Source: Lachnospiraceae bacterium (GTDB lineage Bacteria; Bacillota; Clostridia; Lachnospirales; Lachnospiraceae). Taken from it: a stretch of DNA of 64,000 bases. The position numbers and the translations under genes were made by a program. The stretch lies in assembly GCA_022510725.1 (NCBI GenBank), contig JAFLSW010000007.1, positions 1 to 64,000 on the forward strand. The letters are read 5' to 3'. Under the pieces are notes generated by a model, which saw only the letters and a program-made list of their open reading frames with translations, did not search any database and was not told where the DNA came from. This document shows, in pieces, positions 33,228 to 43,058 of the stretch (the first letter of the stretch is position 1; each line of letters opens with the position of its first letter).

Positions 33228-34078
33228 CAGTAGAAATGGAACAGGTTATCAAACGATATGATCAGTTTTGTCTGAATATCTCCCTCAAGGCTGTACCGGG
33301 ACAGATCACCGGCCTGGTAGGACAAAACGGAGCGGGGAAAAGCACTGCCTTTAAGTCCATACTGGGCTTAACAAATATAGATGAGGGCAGTATTTCTGTT
33401 TTTGATAAGCCCCATACCTCTCTTACCCCAAAGGATAAGCAGGATATTAGCGTGGTATTATCAGACAGCGGCTTTTCCGGCTATCTGACAACAAACAGCA
33501 TTGTTTCTATTATGGCGGCCATGTATCCCGATTTTGACAAAAAAGGGTTTCTGGACCGCTGTGAGAGATTTTCCCTGCCCCTCAAGAAAAAGATCAAGGA
33601 CTTTTCCACGGGTATGCGGGCAAAGCTAAAGCTTTCCCTGGCCTTAAGCCACCCATCTAAGCTTATGATCTTAGATGAACCCACAGCCGGTCTGGATGTG
33701 ATCGCAAGGGATGAGCTGCTTACTTTGCTCCGGGAGTATATGGAGGAAGATGAAGAACGCTCTATTCTGATCAGCTCTCACATTTCTTCGGATCTTGAGG
33801 GTTTGTGTGATGATATTTACTTTATCCACGATGGACAGATCGTGCTCCACGAAGACACTGATGTGCTTCTGGACAGCTATGCCTCTTTAAAAGTGGACGA
33901 AAAACAGTTTGAAAAGCTGGATAAGCAATACATCATCAGTGCGGTTCGGGAAAGCTTCGGATATCTGCTCTTAACGGACCAGAAACAGTTTTATTTGGAG
34001 AATTATCCGGATATCGTAGTGCAAAAGGGCAGCATTGATGACATTATCCTGTTAAAAGTGAAAGGAGAACCGGTATGA
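33224..34078 (+). CDS. ABC transporter ATP-binding protein
   Basis: 284 residues. Walker A GLVGQNGAGKST (near 29), signature DFSTGMRAKLKLSLAL and Walker B LMILDEPTAGLD are all present, followed by the H-loop SSHISSDLEGLCDD. It pairs with the permease encoded four bases into its 3' end. YtrA-regulated systems of this kind are often induced by cell-envelope stress or antimicrobial peptides; the substrate here is unknown. Confidence 0.93.
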   Translation: MTVEMEQVIKRYDQFCLNISLKAVPGQITGLVGQNGAGKSTAFKSILGLTNIDEGSISVFDKPHTSLTPKDKQDISVVLSDSGFSGYLTTNSIVSIMAAMYPDFDKKGFLDRCERFSLPLKKKIKDFSTGMRAKLKLSLALSHPSKLMILDEPTAGLDVIARDELLTLLREYMEEDEERSILISSHISSDLEGLCDDIYFIHDGQIVLHEDTDVLLDSYASLKVDEKQFEKLDKQYIISAVRESFGYLLLTDQKQFYLENYPDIVVQKGSIDDIILLKVKGEPV

Positions 34079-34743
34079 AAGGATTATTGATCAAGGATTT
34101 TAAACTGGTATTTCAGAGCAGCTTCCGCTTTCTGATCCTGTTTGTTGTTGCAATGCTTTTTCTGGCAACCAATAAAGATACCAACTGGCTCGTACCTTAT
34201 ATCGTCAGCTATACTACCATGATCGCCTTTATATTTGGCCTTACTTCCTTTTCTTATGACGATTTTGAAAACGGTACACAGTTCCTGTTGACCCTGCCCA
34301 TTACCCGCAAGACCTATGTGAAGGAAAAGTATGTGTTTTGCATGGGGCTTTGCTTGATAGGAGGGCTCTTTTCCCTGCTTCTGCTTACCTGTGCTTTTAC
34401 AATAAGGGGAATGGAGCTGCCTGCCATGGGATTTTTGCTGCAAAATACCTTGGGCAACTTTTTAGGCTCAATGGTTTTATTATCATTGGCAATCCCCTTT
34501 CAGATCAAGTTTGGTACTACAGGAAAAAATATCGTCTATATGGTCATGTGTGTTATCGTCATTGTGCTGGTAACGCTTGCACAAGATTTAAAAAGCGTTT
34601 TTGCCAATGCGGATATCCTTTTGGAGAACATTTCCAATATGGACGAAAGGCTGCTTTGGGCCATTCTATGCCTGATCGCTATAATGCTGTTGACCATATC
34701 CTATGGGATTTCGGTAAGGATCTTAAAAAAGAAGGAGCTGTAA
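34075..34743 (+). CDS. ABC-2 type permease
   Basis: 222 residues with six membrane helices, start overlapping the ATPase gene by four bases. The layout (MKGLLIKDFKLVFQSSFRFL start and SYDDFENGTQFLLTLPITRKTYVKEKY loop) is that of ABC-2 subunits associated with YtrA-type regulators. It ends in a strong terminator whose loop contains the stop codon. Confidence 0.88.
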   Translation: MKGLLIKDFKLVFQSSFRFLILFVVAMLFLATNKDTNWLVPYIVSYTTMIAFIFGLTSFSYDDFENGTQFLLTLPITRKTYVKEKYVFCMGLCLIGGLFSLLLLTCAFTIRGMELPAMGFLLQNTLGNFLGSMVLLSLAIPFQIKFGTTGKNIVYMVMCVIVIVLVTLAQDLKSVFANADILLENISNMDERLLWAILCLIAIMLLTISYGISVRILKKKEL

Positions 34744-34760
34744 AGCTCCTTCTTTTTTTG
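34728..34760 (+). terminator. Terminator of the GntR-ABC operon
   Basis: A perfect 12-base stem (AAAGAAGGAGCT with AGCTCCTTCTTT) and a GTAA loop that includes the permease stop codon, followed by a T run. Confidence 0.92.
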
Positions 34761-34772
34761 TAATATTATCCC

Positions 34773-34801
34773 TTGGAATTTCCTTTCTTTTGTGGTACAA
34801 T
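34773..34801 (+). promoter_or_regulatory. Promoter of the DegV gene
   Basis: TTGGAA and TACAAT with 17 bases between them, 55 bases before the ATG and just after the upstream terminator. Confidence 0.75.
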
Positions 34802-34856
34802 ATCTATGTATTTTTGTATAAAGCTATACCATAGCTTGTGTAAAAGGAGTTCTTAC

Positions 34857-35726
34857 ATGCGAGATTTTGTCATTACAACAGAAAGCAACAGCGATCTTCC
34901 CATTTCTTATATCAGGGAAAATAATATCGGAGTCATTCCCCACTATTATCAAGTTGAAGACAGAGTATACGGAGATGGCGTGGAATTGTCCTACAAGGAA
35001 TTCTATGATCAGATGCGAAAAAAGAAATCGGTCAGTACCATGCCCAGCAATCCTATTGTCATTGAGCGGATTTTTCGGGAATATGCCGAAGAAGGCAAAG
35101 ATGTTTTACATATCAGCTTCTCTTCCGCATTGAGTCCGGGATTCGAAAATGTACAGACTACTGCCGAAAAGGTAATGAAAGAGCATCCGGAAATGAACAT
35201 TTTGGTCATTGATACTCTCTCCGCTTCTTTGGCAGAAGCTTTGGTGATCATGAAAGCAGTTGAGTTAAAAAAGGAAGGCTGCAGCATGGAAGATACGGCA
35301 AAAATCTTGGGAGAATTTATCCCTCACTGCTGTGTACTCTTTACCGTAGATGACTTAAATCATTTATACAGGGGCGGAAGGCTTTCCAAGACCACTGCTG
35401 TTGTAGGTACTCTGGCAAATATCAAACCCATCCTTTATATCGATGATGACGGCAAGCTGGTCTCTTTATCCAAATCCATCGGCCGTGTGAAATCCTTGCA
35501 GATGCTGGCTGATCTCATGGGTGAGCATTTAGGAGAATATAAAGATGAACAGATCACCATCGGCATCATCCACGGAGACTGCGAAGCAGATGCCTTATAT
35601 TTGCAGAATTATATCAAAGAGAAATATGGCTATGAAGACTTCATGATCCAGCCTATCGGTCCCAGCATCGGAGCGCACTCCGGTCCCGGAACCGTAGCTC
35701 TGGCTTTCCTTGGAGAAAAACGCTAA
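34857..35726 (+). CDS. DegV-family fatty-acid-binding protein
   Basis: Start taken at the ATG at 34857, which has AAAGGAG upstream, giving 289 residues; an in-frame extension to 34773 would include the promoter. DegV proteins bind fatty acids and, as FakB, present them to the kinase FakA. Family blocks are visible: VITTESNSDLPISYI, VSTMPSNP, ISFSSALSPGFENV, DDLNHLYRGGRLSK and PIGPSIGAHSGPGTVAL. No fakA is in the window. The stop overlaps the stop of the XRE gene by four bases, tail to tail. Confidence 0.92.
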   Translation: MRDFVITTESNSDLPISYIRENNIGVIPHYYQVEDRVYGDGVELSYKEFYDQMRKKKSVSTMPSNPIVIERIFREYAEEGKDVLHISFSSALSPGFENVQTTAEKVMKEHPEMNILVIDTLSASLAEALVIMKAVELKKEGCSMEDTAKILGEFIPHCCVLFTVDDLNHLYRGGRLSKTTAVVGTLANIKPILYIDDDGKLVSLSKSIGRVKSLQMLADLMGEHLGEYKDEQITIGIIHGDCEADALYLQNYIKEKYGYEDFMIQPIGPSIGAHSGPGTVALAFLGEKR

Positions 35727-36742
35727 TTTCTACTGTCTTTTGTTGACAGCGCTGTTGCCATTAGGCTTACGGCCCCAAAAAGAACACCTGTTATAGGCCA
35801 TATGATCCATGTTCTATCCCATGCATTGGTATAAAAACTGATCCCCAAATAAATTGCCGCAACAATGCACCAATAGATCCCGGCAAGGGGTTCTATTTTA
35901 TTCCGCACTGTTTTCTTTTCTTTTGTATAATCCCCCTCCTGCAAAAGCTTATCGAAGCTTCCCCTGACAATTCCTGCCGATACGAACAAAAATGATGCCA
36001 GTGCCACCATACCCATAAAAAAGCCTGTGGCACATGTATTGATCCATTCATCATCTAAGCCCTCTAAAAGCACCATGGGGGTGATTCCCAATAAAACAAA
36101 GGCTATACCTCCCCCAACGCTGAACTGAAACTGTTTCTCAAAAGCCGCCTTTTTCTCTTTTACAAGTTCAGCTATTCCTGCTTCCGGCAGGATAGGTTCT
36201 TTTTCCAGATATTCAAATTTTGAAAGTTTGATGCCGTTTAAGACGATTCCGGTGGCGCCTATGGCTACAAATATCATAAAAACAGCTTCAGCCACGCCTT
36301 CCCCTACAGTTCCTTTTAGGGCAGGGAAAGGTCTGTACTGAATCCAGCCTTGCAGCAATATCAGACAGGCTGCTCCAACAATGATCAGGCTGATAAAGCC
36401 CGCCAGTCTTTTTCCGCATTTTTCGCTCTCTTCCAAAAAAGAACGGGCCTCTTCTAAAGAGACAGGCTTTGCCTTCCTTTGCTTACTCACATCCGGCATT
36501 TCCGATCCTTCTGTCTGCACCATGGTTCCTTCCCATATTTCCCCTTCATTTTCTTTTAACAAGAAATCTGTGGTCACATCAAAGATCTCGCTGATCTTAA
36601 TGATCTTATCCAATTCCGGAAGAGAAGCGCCGCTTTCCCATTTGGAAACGGATTGCCTGGAAATATCCATTCTGTCTGCCAGTTCTTCCTGGGACCAGCC
36701 CTTCTGCTTTCTTAATAACATAATTTTTTCAGGTAATGTCAT
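35723..36742 (-). CDS. XRE-family regulator with a membrane C-terminal domain
   Basis: 339 residues from the ATG at 36740-36742 (AAAGGAA upstream). A helix-turn-helix in the first 60 residues (MLLRKQKGWSQEELADRMDI and RQSVSKWESGASLPELDKII) is followed by a charged linker and six hydrophobic segments (about 110-335). Such membrane-bound XRE proteins are common in Lachnospiraceae; signals are unknown. An inverted repeat at 36808-36860 lies upstream and may serve as its operator. Confidence 0.85.
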   Translation of the reverse strand: MTLPEKIMLLRKQKGWSQEELADRMDISRQSVSKWESGASLPELDKIIKISEIFDVTTDFLLKENEGEIWEGTMVQTEGSEMPDVSKQRKAKPVSLEEARSFLEESEKCGKRLAGFISLIIVGAACLILLQGWIQYRPFPALKGTVGEGVAEAVFMIFVAIGATGIVLNGIKLSKFEYLEKEPILPEAGIAELVKEKKAAFEKQFQFSVGGGIAFVLLGITPMVLLEGLDDEWINTCATGFFMGMVALASFLFVSAGIVRGSFDKLLQEGDYTKEKKTVRNKIEPLAGIYWCIVAAIYLGISFYTNAWDRTWIIWPITGVLFGAVSLMATALSTKDSRN

Positions 36743-36807
36743 ATTTTTGATTCCTTTCTTTTGCTTTTTGTAATTTTGAAACGATATCGTCAAGAAAATC
36801 ATAGCAA

Positions 36808-36860
36808 AACTGCCGGTTGACAACCAGCAAGTGCGCTAGGAAATTCGTCAACCGGCAGTT
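36808..36860 (-). terminator. Perfect 14-base inverted repeat between the lipoprotein and XRE genes
   Basis: AACTGCCGGTTGAC (36808-36821) and its exact complement GTCAACCGGCAGTT (36847-36860) are separated by 25 bases. On the - strand it follows the lipoprotein gene and is trailed by TTTTGCTATGATTTTC, so it may be a terminator with a poor T tract. Its position about 65 bases before the XRE start also fits an operator. The right -35-like TTGACG inside the arm supports the second view. Confidence 0.6.
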
Positions 36861-36882
36861 GCAATTTGACAAAATATCAGAT

Positions 36883-38223
36883 CTAGTCCAAAGGTTCGTC
36901 GCCAAAGTCCCCTCTCATGATCCTCCGTTCCATCTCAATAGTTCCTTCATATTCCACTTCAAATACGGTGGTAACCTTTTCCCCTTCGATCAGATAACCG
37001 TACAGATGATTGGTGTATAACCCCTCGCAACTCAGCATACAGACGATCTGCTTGTCCGTTTCTTCCACATACTCCACCCAGAATAAAACCGGCACACCTT
37101 CCATAGCCAGCTCATAATATGTATCCGGTTCCACCACTTCTTTGGAGTTGTCCGCTAACAGGATATGACATATCAGTTCTACAGGCGAATAAATATCTCC
37201 GGGATAGGTAACCATTTTCCCATAACATTCTTCTTTTCCGTCGTTATTGAGATCTGCTGTATAGGCCGCTCCCCAACTAGCTCCATATTTACTGGCATCC
37301 CGGAGCTCCTCCGGTACTTCTCCCAATTCTGTTTCGGCGCTTCCTATAGGCAGCTCCCAGCTATAACCGTCCCAGCTATAATTGTTTTCTTCCAGAAAAC
37401 CGTCTTTTCCTTCTTCCTGCCACTGCCTTGCCAGATCCTCATAGCCTTTTTCCGCAAAAATAACACTCGATATATAATCTGTAACCTTTTCTTGTAATAC
37501 AGCGCGTTCAGCTATTTTTCCATCCTCAAAACAAGTCACGATCAGGCCGTTTATTACCCTGGCACTATAATCAGAATCTGTTTCCAGCAGATAATATTTC
37601 CCATCCCATTCTATAAAATCAAACTCCATAGACAAGGTAACGGACCGGCTGGTCTCTACATAGGTACCATCTTCCTGCCCTAAAAAAAACAAATGCTTTT
37701 CCGTACCGCGAATGAGAATGTTTTCATCCTTACTCCAGATCATGGCATAGATATCTTCTATTCCGTCATTATCGCCATCCACTGCGAACGCAACACGCCC
37801 CTTACGGCCATACCAGTCATCTTTATACTCTGCGATGTCCGGGCCGTCCAGATAGGTCCTCACTTCCTCTTTGTCCAATATTGTTGTGTCACAAACCAGT
37901 TCTTTCAGCAGCTCTGCACAGTTTTCCTTTGATAAAGCATCTTCCAGATAAGCTAACAGGTCCTCCGGAATGAACTCCGGTTCCTCTGCCTCTATCAACT
38001 TATTCTCTTCTTCTACCGGTTCTTCTGCCGCTGTCGCTTCTTCCTCTACTGGTTCTTCCTCCTGTATTTCCTCTGCTATGGGCTCTTCTTCTACGATCTC
38101 TTCGGTCTGAGAGAGGATATTCCCTGCTTCTTCTTTGCCACAGGCAGAGAAAGCCAGCAGAATACTGCCGGCTAATATGCTTATCAAAAACTTTCCTTTT
38201 ATCATATTTAACTTGTTCTTCAC
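36883..38223 (-). CDS. Lipoprotein with acidic linker and aspartate-rich motifs
   Basis: 446 residues from a GTG at 38221-38223, which has GGGG seven bases upstream. The signal peptide ends in a lipobox (AFSAC, Cys28). A Glu/Pro-rich linker of about 60 residues follows, then a globular region with two Asp/Asn-Gly motifs that resemble calcium-binding loops (AVDGDNDGIEDIYAMIW and YTADLNNDGKEECYGKMV). I do not recognise the family. It is distinct from the tandem lipoproteins at 43-53 kb, which instead carry a D-C-G-x-D-G motif. It lies upstream of nothing on its transcript except the inverted repeat. Confidence 0.75.
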   Translation of the reverse strand: MKNKLNMIKGKFLISILAGSILLAFSACGKEEAGNILSQTEEIVEEEPIAEEIQEEEPVEEEATAAEEPVEEENKLIEAEEPEFIPEDLLAYLEDALSKENCAELLKELVCDTTILDKEEVRTYLDGPDIAEYKDDWYGRKGRVAFAVDGDNDGIEDIYAMIWSKDENILIRGTEKHLFFLGQEDGTYVETSRSVTLSMEFDFIEWDGKYYLLETDSDYSARVINGLIVTCFEDGKIAERAVLQEKVTDYISSVIFAEKGYEDLARQWQEEGKDGFLEENNYSWDGYSWELPIGSAETELGEVPEELRDASKYGASWGAAYTADLNNDGKEECYGKMVTYPGDIYSPVELICHILLADNSKEVVEPDTYYELAMEGVPVLFWVEYVEETDKQIVCMLSCEGLYTNHLYGYLIEGEKVTTVFEVEYEGTIEMERRIMRGDFGDEPLD

Positions 38224-38261
38224 TTGTTTTCCCCTGTCATAAACAAACAACCGGTTACATG

Positions 38262-39335
38262 CTACACTTCATTCATCTTGGCCAGCTTTGCCGCCTGATC
38301 CGCCGCGATCAAGGCATCCAGGATCTCCTGTATATCGCCGTCTACGATCTTATCCAGCTTATACAGGGTTAAGTTGATGCGATGGTCCGTCACACGGCCC
38401 TGGGGGAAGTTATAGGTCCTGATCTTCTCGGAACGGTCTCCCGTGCCGATCTGACTGCGGCGGGCCTCTGCTTCCGCATCATGGGCTTTCTGGCACTCGA
38501 TATCATAAAGCTTTGCTCTTAAAAGGGCAAAAGCTTTGGTCTTATTTTGCAACTGTGACTTTTCCGTCTGAGAATATACCACGATTCCCGTAGGGAAATG
38601 GGTCAATCTGACTGCGGAATCCGTGGTGTTGACGCACTGTCCGCCGTTTCCGGAGGCACGCATGACATCGATGCGGATATCCTTTTCATCGATCTGGACA
38701 TCCACCTCCTCCGCTTCAGGCATAACTGCTACGGTAATGGTGGAGGTGTGAATCCTGCCCCCTGACTCGGTCTCCGGCACACGCTGCACTCTATGGACAC
38801 CACTTTCATATTTTAACACAGAATAAGCGCCCTGTCCCGACACCATAAAAGTAACATTTTTCATGCCGCCGATGCCGATCTCCTCACATTCCATAGTCTC
38901 TACCTTCCAGCGTCTTCCCTCTGCATAGTGGACATACATACGATAGATCTCTGCGGCAAATAAAGCAGCTTCGTCACCGCCTGCCCCTGCACGGATCTCT
39001 ACGATGACATTCTTATTGTCATTAGGGTCCTTAGGCAACAACAGGATCTTTAACTTCTGCTCCAGCTCCTCAATGGCCTTTTTAGCATCGGAAAGCTCCT
39101 CTTTCAGCATTTCCCGCATATCTTCGTCAGATTCCTCCTCCAGCATGGCAAGGGAATCTTCCATGTCCTGATTTCTCTTTTTATACTCCTTGTAGGCTTC
39201 CACAATGGGGGTTAAGTCGCTCTGCTCCTTCATCAGCTCCCGAAACCGTTTGGTATCGTTTGCCACATCGGGCTCATTCAAAAGCCCCATCAATTCTTCA
39301 TATCTGCCTATCAGATCTTCTAATTTATCAAACAT
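38262..39335 (-). CDS. prfA: Peptide chain release factor 1
   Basis: RF1 ends translation at UAA and UAG. Start placed at MFDKLEDL (39333-39335), giving 357 residues, the family norm; AGGAATG lies upstream. The stop-codon recognition tripeptide PET is in [14 protein letters not shown] and the catalytic GGQ in [17 protein letters not shown]. It overlaps the end of prmC by eight bases, so the enzyme that methylates its GGQ glutamine is made from the same message. Confidence 0.97.
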   Translation of the reverse strand: MFDKLEDLIGRYEELMGLLNEPDVANDTKRFRELMKEQSDLTPIVEAYKEYKKRNQDMEDSLAMLEEESDEDMREMLKEELSDAKKAIEELEQKLKILLLPKDPNDNKNVIVEIRAGAGGDEAALFAAEIYRMYVHYAEGRRWKVETMECEEIGIGGMKNVTFMVSGQGAYSVLKYESGVHRVQRVPETESGGRIHTSTITVAVMPEAEEVDVQIDEKDIRIDVMRASGNGGQCVNTTDSAVRLTHFPTGIVVYSQTEKSQLQNKTKAFALLRAKLYDIECQKAHDAEAEARRSQIGTGDRSEKIRTYNFPQGRVTDHRINLTLYKLDKIVDGDIQEILDALIAADQAAKLAKMNEV

Positions 39336-40200
39336 GACATTCCTCCAAGAAGGTGCCAAAGACCACCCGGTCCAGCCCTCCATAATCTTTTCTGATTTCT
39401 ATATCCACAAAGCCTGCTTCCTTTAAAAGACCGGCTACCGCTTCCCCCTGATCGTATCCGATCTCCAAAAACAGCATGCCGCCTCTTATTAAGAAGCTTC
39501 CTGCTTCCTTTGCGATCCTTCTGTAAAAATCCAGTCCGTCTCTGCCTCCGTCTAAGGCAAGATGTGGTTCAAAAGATGCCACTTCCGGCTCCAGAGTATC
39601 AATAACACTCGTTTTTATATAAGGGGGATTGCTGACGATCAGATCAAATTTCTCATGGGGCAGGTTAGAAAACAAGTCACTTTCCACAAATCGAAGCTGT
39701 TCATAGACCTTACCTTCTTTTTCTTTTAAAATAGCTTCCCCATTTTTTGCCGCAACTTCCAGTGCTTCCTTAGAAATATCCGTTCCTACGCCGATACAAT
39801 CGTTGGAATATTGTAAGAGACTAATGAGAATACATCCGGAACCGGTGCATAGATCCAAGATCTTCATTCCGTCATGGACATGAGGCATGACCTCTTCCAC
39901 CAGATTTTCTGTATCCTGCCTGGGTATCAACACATGCTGGTTTACATAAAGTTCCAATCCCATGAATTCTTGATATCCGACAATATGCTGCAACGGTACT
40001 CGCTTTTCCCGTTCCGCCAAATAGTTTACATAACTATCAATCTCTTCCTCTGTAACGGGATGTTCCGGATGTGCCAGCAAGGTATTCCTATCAGTATGAC
40101 ACACATACTCCAACAGCAGTCTGGCATCCAGTTCGGCTTCCTTTATACCGGCTTCTTTCAGCCTTGTTACCCCGAGTTCATAAATTTCTCTATACTTCAT
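39328..40200 (-). CDS. prmC: Release factor glutamine N5-methyltransferase
   Basis: PrmC methylates the GGQ glutamine of RF1 and RF2 with SAM. The 290 residues show a helical N-terminal domain, the SAM motif [16 protein letters not shown] and the catalytic SNPPYIK. It overlaps prfA downstream and the DUF1385 gene upstream (four bases). Two GTTTACATAA copies fall in it (39940 and 40024), both encoding Tyr-Val-Asn. Confidence 0.96.
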   Translation of the reverse strand: MKYREIYELGVTRLKEAGIKEAELDARLLLEYVCHTDRNTLLAHPEHPVTEEEIDSYVNYLAEREKRVPLQHIVGYQEFMGLELYVNQHVLIPRQDTENLVEEVMPHVHDGMKILDLCTGSGCILISLLQYSNDCIGVGTDISKEALEVAAKNGEAILKEKEGKVYEQLRFVESDLFSNLPHEKFDLIVSNPPYIKTSVIDTLEPEVASFEPHLALDGGRDGLDFYRRIAKEAGSFLIRGGMLFLEIGYDQGEAVAGLLKEAGFVDIEIRKDYGGLDRVVFGTFLEECHV

Positions 40201-41267
40201 TCTTCATCCCGGGAAGTCTCTTCCTCTTCTTCCTCATTTTCCACAGCCAATTCTTCCTCTTCGATTTCCTGCTGTATCACTTCCGATGCTTCTCTTACAG
40301 ATGCCGCACGATCCACATCATAGGAAAAGGTATCTTTAAAGTATTGTTTCCAGTCAAATACCGCTTCTACGGAAGCAATGGCCACTTCAATCATATCATC
40401 ATCCGGCTCTTTGGTAGTCAGTTTCTGTAACAGCATACCCGGTGCCGAAAGGATCTGCACCAACACATTGTCGCTTCTTCCCGCAAGACGGATGACCTCA
40501 TAAGCAATTCCTGCAATGACCGGGATCAGAAGAATCCTTAAGCCAACCCTGAGCAAAGCACTGTCCACCCGGATGAAAAAAAACAAAACTGCGCTGATAA
40601 ATACTACAAATAAGAGAAAACTGGTGCCACAGCGTTTATGCTGTCTGGAAGACTTGCGCACATTTTCCACATTCAGCTCCCGGCCCCTCTCAATACAGTT
40701 AATGCACTTATGCTCCGCTCCATGATACATATATACTCTGCGGATGTCTTGCATAAAGGAAATGGCCACCACATAGATCAAAAAGATCAGAATACGGAGT
40801 ACTGCCTCTAAAAGTGCCACCAGGGATTCATTTCTTACATATACCTTTAACAGTTCCGCCAGATAATATGGCAGCACCATAAAAATGGCAATGGCTACTA
40901 ACAGGGAAAAAATAACGGTCAACGCACTGAATACCGCTTCGCTTTTTCCATCGGAGACCTTATTGACCGCCTTGTCCACTGCTGTCTCCTCCTTCTCTTC
41001 GTCCTCATAAAAGGACGCAGAGTAATTCAAACAGCCGATTCCTAAGACTAAAGAATCATAGAAATTGAATATACCGCGGACAAAAGGGAGCCCAAACAGC
41101 TTTTTCTTTTCAGAGCTTGCCTTATATTCATCCACTTTGACCTGGATCTCTCCATCAGGCTTTCTGACTGCAACTGCATATTTATCTTTATTTTTCATCA
41201 TAACGCCTTCTAAAACCGCCTGTCCGCCGATTCCACAATAGCGTTTACCAGTTTTCTCCGCCATCAT
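40197..41267 (-). CDS. DUF1385 membrane protein
   Basis: 356 residues. DUF1385 hallmarks are the N-terminal GGQAVLEGVMMKNKDKYAVAVR segment, split here as GGQAVLEGVMM and KDKYAVAVRKPDG, and YHGAEHKCINCIE with HKRCGTSFLL. About five membrane helices lie between residues 105 and 260. The His/Cys blocks suggest metal binding; the function is unknown. The linked order DUF1385-prmC-prfA is conserved in many Clostridia, usually downstream of rpmE, as here. Confidence 0.9.
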   Translation of the reverse strand: MMAEKTGKRYCGIGGQAVLEGVMMKNKDKYAVAVRKPDGEIQVKVDEYKASSEKKKLFGLPFVRGIFNFYDSLVLGIGCLNYSASFYEDEEKEETAVDKAVNKVSDGKSEAVFSALTVIFSLLVAIAIFMVLPYYLAELLKVYVRNESLVALLEAVLRILIFLIYVVAISFMQDIRRVYMYHGAEHKCINCIERGRELNVENVRKSSRQHKRCGTSFLLFVVFISAVLFFFIRVDSALLRVGLRILLIPVIAGIAYEVIRLAGRSDNVLVQILSAPGMLLQKLTTKEPDDDMIEVAIASVEAVFDWKQYFKDTFSYDVDRAASVREASEVIQQEIEEEELAVENEEEEEETSRDEE

Positions 41268-41297
41268 TTACCTCCTTGATAGGGGTGGAAACAAAAT

Positions 41298-41324
41298 AAG
41301 GTTGAGATGTGAAATCTCAACCTT
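41298..41324 (-). terminator. Hairpin terminator after rpmE
   Basis: An 11-base perfect stem (AAGGTTGAGAT with ATCTCAACCTT) with a five-base loop lies 14 bases after the rpmE stop. The tail on the - strand is TATTTTG, so termination may be partial, allowing some reading into DUF1385. Confidence 0.7.
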
Positions 41325-41337
41325 GTTCTTCATATCT

Positions 41338-41538
41338 TTACTGAACGCCGTATTTCTTATTGAATTTATCAATACGTCCTCTAGCCTGTGCTGCTTTCTG
41401 CTGGCCTGTGTAGAATGAATGACATTTGGAACAGATTTCAACATGAATGTCTTCTTTTGTTGAACCGGTTACGAATGTGTTGCCACAGTTGCAGGTAACA
41501 GTCGCCTGATGATATTCAGGATGGATTCCTTCTTTCAT
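41338..41538 (-). CDS. rpmE: 50S ribosomal protein L31, zinc-binding type
   Basis: 66 residues. Two Cys pairs (TCNCGNTF and [12 protein letters not shown]) mark the zinc-containing C+ form of L31. AGAGGTG precedes the ATG. It has its own promoter and terminator between rho and the DUF1385 operon. Confidence 0.97.
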   Translation of the reverse strand: MKEGIHPEYHQATVTCNCGNTFVTGSTKEDIHVEICSKCHSFYTGQQKAAQARGRIDKFNKKYGVQ

Positions 41539-41592
41539 AATTTCACCTCTCTATATCAATCTCTTCAATCATTTTTTACAAACAGCTTTATA

Positions 41593-41621
41593 AGTGTAGC
41601 ATAGTTTTTCCATAGAAGCAA
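41593..41621 (-). promoter_or_regulatory. Promoter of rpmE
   Basis: TTGCTT and TACACT on the - strand with 17 bases between them, about 55 bases before the ATG. The -10 region CTATGCTACACT is identical to that of the promoter at 44341-44369. Confidence 0.65.
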
Positions 41622-41628
41622 GTTTTTT

Positions 41629-42921
41629 TTAGAAAAACTTGATTTTCTGCACCATATCCGTAAATTCCCTGTTTGACTTGGTGCGGACAAACATATCCAG
41701 GATCTTCTCTACCGCTTCTTCCGGTTTCAGACCGTTTAGTGCCTTGCGCATCACATTGATCGCCTGCAGTTCATCATCGCTAAGCAGCAAGTCTTCTCTT
41801 CTGGTACCGGATTTGGGAATATCGATGGCAGGGAACACTCTCTTCTCGGAAAGCTTTCTATCTAATACCATTTCCATATTGCCGGTTCCCTTAAATTCTT
41901 CGTATATAACATCATCCATCTTGCTGCCGGTCTCTACAAGGGCTGTAGCCAGAATGGTCAGGCTGCCGCCTTCCCGCATATTCCGGGCCGCACCAAAAAA
42001 CCGCTTAGGCATATGGAGGGCTGCCGGGTCGATACCACCTGATAAAGTACGGCCACTGGGAGGTACAGTCAGGTTGTAGGCCCTGGTAAGACGGGTAATG
42101 CTGTCTAAAAGGATCATCACATCTTTCTTGTGCTCTACCAGACGCTTTGCACGCTCAATGACCATCTCGGAAACTCGTTTGTGATGTTCCGGGAGTTCAT
42201 CAAAGGTGGAATAGATGACCTCTACATTGGGACCTTCAATGGCTTCTCTGATATCCGTTACTTCCTCCGGCCTTTCGTCGATCAGCAGAATGATCAGATG
42301 CATATCCGGATTATTTTTCTTAACGGATTTGGCTACTTCTTTTAATAAGGTAGTCTTTCCTGCCTTAGGCGGGGAAACGATCATACCTCTCTGTCCCTTA
42401 CCTACCGGACTCATCAGATCCATGATACGCATGGCAACGCTTGTCCCCGGTGTCTCTAAGCTCAGCCTTTCATCCGGGAAGATAGGCGTCATATCCTCAA
42501 AATTATAACGCTTTGCTGCCTCGGAGGGATGGTAATCGTTGATTCGCTTTACATATAATAAAGCGGAAAACTTTTCGTTCTGAGTCTTAACCCGGGTATT
42601 TCCTTCTACAATGTCGCCTGTTTTGAGATTAAACTTGCGGATCTGGCTGGGAGCCACATATACATCATTTTCTCCCGGCAGATAATTGGCACAGCGGATA
42701 AACCCAAAGCCATCCGGCATAACTTCCAGTATTCCTTTTGCTGTCTCGCCGCTATCCAGGGAATCGCTGAACTTCTCCGGACTGATCTTGCTTTTCTCGT
42801 CTTCCTCCAGCATAGCCTCTACTACTTCTGATTTTTTCATCGTGGACACACCCTTGATGCCCCGTGCCTTGGCAATTTCTTTTAAATCTACCAATGCCAG
42901 TGATTCATACTTTTCTCTCAT
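41629..42921 (-). CDS. rho: Transcription termination factor Rho
   Basis: Hexameric RNA-dependent helicase that ends transcription. The 430 residues contain the Rho-N domain (1-45), the cold-shock-like RNA-binding domain (about 60-135; MPDGFGFIRCANYLPGENDVYV), Walker A IVSPPKAGKTTLLKEVA, Walker B VMILLDSITRLTRAYN and the Q-loop GALNG-like NVMRKALNGLKP. The length is standard, with no large insertion. Its leader has a promoter and an inverted repeat around the -10 box. Confidence 0.97.
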   Translation of the reverse strand: MREKYESLALVDLKEIAKARGIKGVSTMKKSEVVEAMLEEDEKSKISPEKFSDSLDSGETAKGILEVMPDGFGFIRCANYLPGENDVYVAPSQIRKFNLKTGDIVEGNTRVKTQNEKFSALLYVKRINDYHPSEAAKRYNFEDMTPIFPDERLSLETPGTSVAMRIMDLMSPVGKGQRGMIVSPPKAGKTTLLKEVAKSVKKNNPDMHLIILLIDERPEEVTDIREAIEGPNVEVIYSTFDELPEHHKRVSEMVIERAKRLVEHKKDVMILLDSITRLTRAYNLTVPPSGRTLSGGIDPAALHMPKRFFGAARNMREGGSLTILATALVETGSKMDDVIYEEFKGTGNMEMVLDRKLSEKRVFPAIDIPKSGTRREDLLLSDDELQAINVMRKALNGLKPEEAVEKILDMFVRTKSNREFTDMVQKIKFF

Positions 42922-43031
42922 TTTATGTTCTCCTTAAAATATAAATAAATCCTACCCTATCGGTTTGTCCTGTTTTTTTTGTTATTCTATATATATCCTT
43001 TGGGAATTCACCTTCAGAAAATCCAGTGTCG

Positions 43032-43058
43032 ACTTGTTGGATTAAGTATACAACAAGT
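43032..43058. promoter_or_regulatory. Inverted repeat over the rho -10 box
   Basis: ACTTGTTG (43032-43039) and CAACAAGT (43051-43058) flank 11 bases that contain the -10 box. It could be an operator or a hairpin at the 5' end of the transcript. Confidence 0.5.
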
